In this document: positions 41,201-44,270 of the stretch, one piece after another
How the letters are laid out: every line of letters begins with the position of its first letter
Position numbering within the stretch: position 1 is the stretch's first letter
Notes under the pieces: model-generated
Told to the model about the DNA's origin: nothing
Databases searched by the model: none
Seen by the model: only the letters and a program-made list of their open reading frames with translations
Virus record (IMG/VR): IMGVR_UViG_3300032087_004072
Location: 1 to 44,270 of that record
Strand: one strand, 5' to 3'
Length of the DNA: 44,270 bases
Source of the DNA: a virus
Made by a program: the position numbers and the translations under genes

Positions 41201-41417
41201 CGATTTCTGCCAAATTTGTGAAGAATTCAGAGCATAATTGCACGAATTCGGGGCTAATTTGGGTCTTTGTGTGGGCAATATCGCCGCCAATATAGATATA
41301 ATCTACCTCGTTTTTACGCAAAATAGCGTATAACTGGTTGAAAACGTGTCTGTATTCATAGTGATACTTCAGATTTTTGATATGGACGTCCGCCAGGTGT
41401 GCAATCTTATAAGTCAT
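38253..41417 (-). CDS. 47/46: Fused Mre11/SbcD-Rad50/SbcC nuclease-ATPase (gp47-gp46 fusion)
   Basis: 1054 residues in one frame. Residues 1-340 are an Mre11/SbcD phosphoesterase: HLADVH (7-12), GGD (44-46), GNHD (80-83), YHG with His150, and GHD (176-178) with GDIH (183-186). Residues 370-1054 are Rad50/SbcC: Walker A GKNYSGKSS (400-408), a long coiled coil with a zinc hook CQYC (Cys727 and Cys730), signature MGSGAEKT (about 960-970) and Walker B IFILDEP (about 990-1000) with LISHLDSL after it. T4 encodes these as separate gp47 (339) and gp46 (560). The complex resects DNA ends to supply ssDNA for UvsX. It lies 15 bases after the primase gene region and before the lysis-like trio. Confidence 0.95.
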   Translation of the reverse strand: MTYKIAHLADVHIKNLKYHYEYRHVFNQLYAILRKNEVDYIYIGGDIAHTKTQISPEFVQLCSEFFTNLAEIAPLYIILGNHDGNLRNKSRQNAITPIVNALDNPNIHLLADAGETIVADDLAFNVLSVFDEDNWVKPSSEDRINIAFYHGCVAGVSTDAGWVMEYGDHDVSIFAGHDFAMLGDIHKTNQILDEDGRVRYCGSIVQQNHGETNDKGFLIWEINSKDDFTVTHHKLLNPKPFITIELTPKGRLPKNVQVQEGARLRLVANNSLPADRLRRAIEIVKHRFKPESVSFLNRAAGQRGSVENLADGLKKENLRDPSVQEKLITEYLKDFEVSEEELDRVFELNRKYSTLAQENEDVSRNVDWKLESLEWDNLFNYGEDNKIDFSKTNGIVGIFGKNYSGKSSTIDGLLYTMFNSTSKNERKNLNIINQNKEGCRSVVKASIGNETYEIHRTSEKYIKRLKGQETTEAKTDVDFFKTNLLGEKEELNGLTRNDTDKKIRKVFGTMEDFLLTSMASQLGSLSFIGEGSTKRKEILAKFLDLEIFEKKFKMAKDDSSSIKGALKLLEGKDFVNLITAASKELRENGEVIDDHKATCEVTREELKAVEALLSEVESQISSIPTQMIDYDAVQEELSASELDLYKADENLRTLQQEHHEKEKLLTNIAAFLSDIDIDDILIKKELLATKQEEMSQLNNIIKLLDREQANNQKKMKMLETHEYDPDCQYCNENKFVKDAHTAKERFAENAAKLATLHNESSKIEADISALNESEINKKHSQYEQLVDKKREVERTLTKCELGIERNKTTKLTAEHNIQRLLKEIDTYNENKEAIEQLSELNRQKRDHKKNIFSFNSTLENCDNELKELYVKHGSLEQQVESLRDQKQELEDLRNQYSAYDLYMRCMHSNGIAYDIIKKKLPAINDEISKVLTNIVNFEVYLESADKRLNIFIKHPRFEPRPLEMGSGAEKTIASMAIRLALLSVSSLPKGDIFILDEPGTALDEENMEGFVRILDLIKAQFKTILLISHLDSLKDCVDSQIVIEKRDGYAFINH

Positions 41418-41427
41418 TCATTCTCCG

Positions 41428-42363
41428 TTAAAATGCGGTAAGGGCGCGGTAGTAAAGGTAGTTGTCCGAGGACATAAACATCGCAGCCTCTTTGCGCTTT
41501 TGGTATTCCTCAGTTGTCATTGATCCTACATCATCATACCCAGTGATGTCAATCTTATAAAGCTCCACGTCATACTTCATAAGGGCAGCGATGAGCCGAT
41601 TGGACTTCTTTTCTGCGTCGGGGTCAAGAGCGAGGTAAATAGGAGTGTCGTGCTTGACAATCTCCTGAAATAGTTTAGAACTTTCGTTCAGTGTGGAACC
41701 CAGGATAGGGACGGCGTTTGGTCCTGCGACGATTGCGTCAAAGGCGCCCTCCACTATCGTTAGATCGCTGTCCCAATCAAGAAACAGCTCATTAAAAACA
41801 ATGTCTCGACTGACTGGTGGATTCTTATATCGCATCCAATCATCGTTATACGCACGAGCAATGAAATAATTCACCTCTCCATTCATATTGAAAGACGGAA
41901 TGATCACGCGATTGGCGTATTCACCACTCACACAAAAGCCAATCTTCCATTTTACAAAGTCTGTCTTCGACAAACCTCTCTTTTGTAAGTATCTTCTCGC
42001 CGGAAGTGACGACAAAGATACGTTATTATTTGCCAAAGACACAAACTCTTCGGGCAGATTAATGACAGGTTCCGGCTCTGAATCGTCAATGTCCCCAAAA
42101 AGGTTCTCAAACGCATCCAGAGAGACGCGACCCGTCAGCGCATCCCACTCTTGCAAATCAGCCCAAGAGCCCACACGTCGCACTACACGGCGAATATGAG
42201 GGGTTTTCCAATCACACACCCAACACTTGGCGCCGCGGTGGAGATTAACTGAAAACTTTGGCTTGTGATGTTTGCAAAAAGGACAGTGGAAGAGATACTC
42301 TGTTCCGGTCCTCCGAGGAGTACCGAGAATAGATTTTAGGATTTGGAGTTTCTCTGCTTCCAT
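41428..42363 (-). CDS. 61: DNA primase, DnaG/gp61-like with TOPRIM domain
   Basis: 311 residues (T4 gp61 is 342). The N-terminal zinc finger uses four Cys: CPFC (27-30) and CWVC (47-50), with FSVNLHRGAK between, as in DnaG-type primases. The RNA polymerase core carries the TOPRIM signs IVEGAFDAI with Glu205 (203-211) and ALDPDAEKK with Asp247 and Asp249 (245-253). It makes RNA primers on the lagging strand and needs a helicase partner (gp41 type), which is not in this window. The gene overlaps the RuvC gene by 28 bases, so its coding start is inside the upstream gene. Confidence 0.88.
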   Translation of the reverse strand: MEAEKLQILKSILGTPRRTGTEYLFHCPFCKHHKPKFSVNLHRGAKCWVCDWKTPHIRRVVRRVGSWADLQEWDALTGRVSLDAFENLFGDIDDSEPEPVINLPEEFVSLANNNVSLSSLPARRYLQKRGLSKTDFVKWKIGFCVSGEYANRVIIPSFNMNGEVNYFIARAYNDDWMRYKNPPVSRDIVFNELFLDWDSDLTIVEGAFDAIVAGPNAVPILGSTLNESSKLFQEIVKHDTPIYLALDPDAEKKSNRLIAALMKYDVELYKIDITGYDDVGSMTTEEYQKRKEAAMFMSSDNYLYYRALTAF

Positions 42364-42875
42364 TCAATATATCCAGCTTTCGCTATTACAATACTATCAG
42401 CCCGATCGTAAGAGTCGGGCTTGGGATTACCTTGTCTTGTATATTCTACTTCAAAAGTAGGCTCGTTGTCAAGCAAATATTCTAAAACTACTTGCTTTGC
42501 TTTTGAACCCTTGGGTATAGTAATTCCACAAGATTTACGAGCAGAAGTAGCAGCCAGGTAGTCTGGCTCGCGATGGAACACCTGATAACATATCCACGAT
42601 ACTATGCCGTTATATCGGGACAATGTTGAGAGAGTCTTTGCTGATGAGAAGCCCGATCTGAAAGATTGAAGAGATTGCTCAATATAAATCTCTTCTATCT
42701 TATATTTTTTACCAATATCAATTAGACGCTCCTCAATCCACGTCGCTTTTGAGATGAGTGTTGGGAAGTGCTTCTTATTTCTTGTATCCCAAGCAGTATT
42801 ATAGACGACTTTTCCGTCTTTGTCAATAACCGTCGCACCAGTGATGCTGGTGCTGACGTCTAATCCTAAAATCAT
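42336..42875 (-). CDS. ruvC: RuvC-like Holliday junction resolvase
   Basis: 179 residues (E. coli RuvC is 173). RNase H-fold acidic residues are Asp6 in ILGLDVSTSITG, Glu66 in EEIYIEQ, and Asp157 and Asp160 in SYDRADSIVIAKAG, the RuvC quartet. It resolves branched DNA before packaging. T4 uses endonuclease VII (gp49) for this, so a RuvC type is a replacement. The start overlaps the stop of the upstream structural gene (TAATG), linking it to late expression. Confidence 0.88.
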   Translation of the reverse strand: MILGLDVSTSITGATVIDKDGKVVYNTAWDTRNKKHFPTLISKATWIEERLIDIGKKYKIEEIYIEQSLQSFRSGFSSAKTLSTLSRYNGIVSWICYQVFHREPDYLAATSARKSCGITIPKGSKAKQVVLEYLLDNEPTFEVEYTRQGNPKPDSYDRADSIVIAKAGYIEWKQRNSKS

Positions 42876-44113
42876 TAAAAATCCAGTTTCAATTTAAAAG
42901 TGAGATCCCGATCTTCGGTCTTCTTCACGGGAGTAGCCACCTTCGCAACAGCTATAAGATTCTTCTTCTCATCATAAATCCCAACCTTTGAGATAAATGT
43001 TTGCGGCTTATAACTGCCGGTTGGATCACTATAAGGTGATTTTACCGTATTTTTAATCTTTTGTTCATTGCTTTCGATATAAGAGAAGGAACTAGAATAG
43101 AACGTAAAAGCATTACTCTGTGTTAGATTAATGTACGTTGGATTATTAGAATAATTAAGCTCAGCTGCCGGGGCGCGAGCCAGCATAGTTACTACGGGGA
43201 CGTAGTTTGTCCCAGAGAAGGCAAGCTCGTAACTAGCTGATAGTCTTGATAGATTTTGATCAGTATCAACTGGAATGCCGTCGTTTGCTCCGACGCCATA
43301 GTATAGCCAAGAAGAGAAGCTTGCCGAGGATTGGTTAGTATAATCAACACTAGCTGAATTGTCGAGGTTCCAACTTCCAGTCAGGACAGCAAAACCTTCG
43401 TTATACAAGACAACTCCCGCAACGCTTCCAGAGCCCGTGCTTCCTTCTGGACCAACTTGTATTAATTCGCCATTCTGATTTTCATCTTTTAGTTCGCCTA
43501 TTAGAGTGCCGGTAACATAGAATTTTAGGTTGAGAGTGCCCTTCTTCATAGAAGAAGCGTAAAAGATGGATGGAATACTAATAAGATTTACAGCCTGTGT
43601 GCCCTTGTCACCCAAAGAGGAGCTATATTGATAATGCTTGCTGGATGGGACATAATAATTTAATGTATTCTTCAAGGAAAGAATGCGGTTTGAATTCTGA
43701 TCCCTTGTGGCACTCGCAGCAAACAGTTGCCTAGCAACACTGGCAGTTAATGGGTAGCTCCCCGTCATCACGTCGCCGTAGCTAAAATCTTCATAAAAGC
43801 TACCGGTGGTAATGGTTCTGAAACTTTCTAACGTTCCGTTTTTGGTTATAAACGGATAAATGAGACCATTATCAACAACACCGTTTGTTCTTGGGATAAA
43901 TCTTCCAAGACTTGACGAGACGCGATCTACATTCAGTTCATACAAGCTTACAGAGCCAGTATATCCGACAGGGATAGTTCCCGTGAAGGCACCACTAATA
44001 TTAGACTGATTGTCGATAAAAACCGAAGAGTTGTAAATTAAGAACTCTTTTTGCGGGTAAGCCTTTATTCGATTGTAGAATATGTCAGTTTCTTTGAACT
44101 TGTAATATGGCAT
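42875..44113 (-). CDS. Virion structural protein with conserved C-terminal domain
   Basis: 412 residues, Ser/Thr/Asn/Tyr-rich beta sequence, no signal or enzyme motif. The end (SKVGIYDEKKNLIAVAKVAT, then PVKKTEDRDLTFKLKLDF) is homologous to the end of the partial gene at 44135-44270, a C-terminal unit I associate with phage tail or baseplate proteins. Residues 190-350 contain many aromatic beta strands. No ribosome binding site is visible, and an ACTATTTA motif lies 8 bases before the start (44122-44129). It precedes the RuvC gene with a TAATG overlap. Confidence 0.6.
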   Translation of the reverse strand: MPYYKFKETDIFYNRIKAYPQKEFLIYNSSVFIDNQSNISGAFTGTIPVGYTGSVSLYELNVDRVSSSLGRFIPRTNGVVDNGLIYPFITKNGTLESFRTITTGSFYEDFSYGDVMTGSYPLTASVARQLFAASATRDQNSNRILSLKNTLNYYVPSSKHYQYSSSLGDKGTQAVNLISIPSIFYASSMKKGTLNLKFYVTGTLIGELKDENQNGELIQVGPEGSTGSGSVAGVVLYNEGFAVLTGSWNLDNSASVDYTNQSSASFSSWLYYGVGANDGIPVDTDQNLSRLSASYELAFSGTNYVPVVTMLARAPAAELNYSNNPTYINLTQSNAFTFYSSSFSYIESNEQKIKNTVKSPYSDPTGSYKPQTFISKVGIYDEKKNLIAVAKVATPVKKTEDRDLTFKLKLDF

Positions 44114-44121
44114 AACATAAG

Positions 44122-44129
44122 TAAATAGT
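44122..44129 (-). promoter_or_regulatory. ACTATTTA motif just upstream of the 412-residue gene (candidate late promoter)
   Basis: Minus strand CATAA-ACTATTTA-CTTATGTT in the 21-base gap between two structural genes. A TSS a few bases downstream would give an almost leaderless mRNA, since the ATG is only 8 bases away. Confidence 0.35.
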
Positions 44130-44134
44130 TTATG

Positions 44135-44270
44135 TTAGTAATCTAAGCGTACTCTAATTCCCAATTCGTTCGTGGGGTCCTTCTTTAAGGGCTCAGAGAG
44201 CTTGGCTGTTGCCAAAAGTTCATTATCTGGGCTGTAAAGACCGACTGTTGTGATGTACGCAACTGGCGGG
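44135..44270 (-). CDS. C-terminal end of a virion structural protein paralogous to the next gene (cut by window edge)
   Basis: The last 44 codons plus stop (44135-44137) of a gene entering from the right edge. The visible residues are PPVAYITTVGLYSPDNELLA followed by TAKLSEPLKKDPTNELGIRV and RLDY. They align position by position with the last 40 residues of the 412-residue protein (VGIYDEKKNLIAVAKV, PVKK and the LKLDF end). The gene family is a guess until the rest is seen, but the tail shows a duplicated or repeated structural module. Confidence 0.65.
   Translation of the reverse strand, partial: PPVAYITTVGLYSPDNELLATAKLSEPLKKDPTNELGIRVRLDY

Overview
The window is part of the genome of a contractile-tailed (myovirus) phage that belongs to the T4 supergroup but is clearly distant from T4. 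Every supported gene lies on the minus strand, so transcription runs from base 44270 down to base 1. Coding density is very high: most junctions are 0-20 bases, often with stop and start codons sharing bases, and the largest non-coding gap is the 181 bases at 21408-21588. There is no stretch over 300 bases without a gene. I see no tRNA, CRISPR array, insertion sequence, integrase or other sign of lysogeny. The host cannot be named from the sequence. Clear Shine-Dalgarno sites and consensus sigma-70 promoters show a bacterial host, and the nearest gene-content parallels I can recall are aquatic or marine far-T4 phages, including Rhodothermus phage RM378, which also has a family A polymerase.

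In transcription order (right to left), the right end holds two paralogous virion proteins (one cut by the window edge). They are followed without a break by recombination and priming genes: a RuvC-type resolvase, a DnaG/gp61-like primase and a single 1054-residue protein that joins Mre11/SbcD (gp47) to Rad50/SbcC (gp46). Three small membrane proteins follow (38237-37150), a candidate holin/spanin lysis cassette. Next come packaging and head genes: a zinc-ribbon protein, an unknown protein, large terminase (gp17), portal (gp20), two conserved unknowns, a DUF1360-like membrane protein, a newly noted 30-residue ORF, prohead protease (gp21) and a core-like protein. A phage copy of ribosomal protein bS21, a tail-fibre-like region with a tandemly duplicated two-gene cassette, the scaffold (gp22) and the major capsid protein (gp23) complete the head block.

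After the capsid terminator come a small virion-like protein, a histone-H1-like basic protein, the neck and tail-completion proteins (gp13, gp14, gp15), tail sheath (gp18), tail tube (gp19), a gp26/gp51-family protein whose end overlaps a second ORF at a T7 run (possible programmed frameshift), the tape measure and several baseplate proteins. At the left end, replication genes follow the baseplate genes directly: a family A DNA polymerase core without an exonuclease domain, a tubulin/FtsZ-like GTPase, ssDNA-binding protein gp32, a Dam methylase, a PD-(D/E)XK nuclease-like protein and the start of a UvsX/RecA recombinase.

Regulation visible in the sequence: textbook sigma-70 promoters precede gp32 (TTGACA-N17-TATAAT) and uvsX, which fits expression by the host polymerase. 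A different 8-base motif, ACTATTTA, recurs upstream of late structural genes and is a candidate phage-specific late promoter. Three rho-independent terminators are visible. The most noteworthy items are the Mre11-Rad50 fusion, the tubulin homologue, bS21, the exo-less PolA, the candidate frameshifted chaperone and the duplicated fibre cassette. Three short genes not obvious from simple ORF lists (24593-24772, 25673-25852, 30932-31024) and two edge-truncated genes are included.
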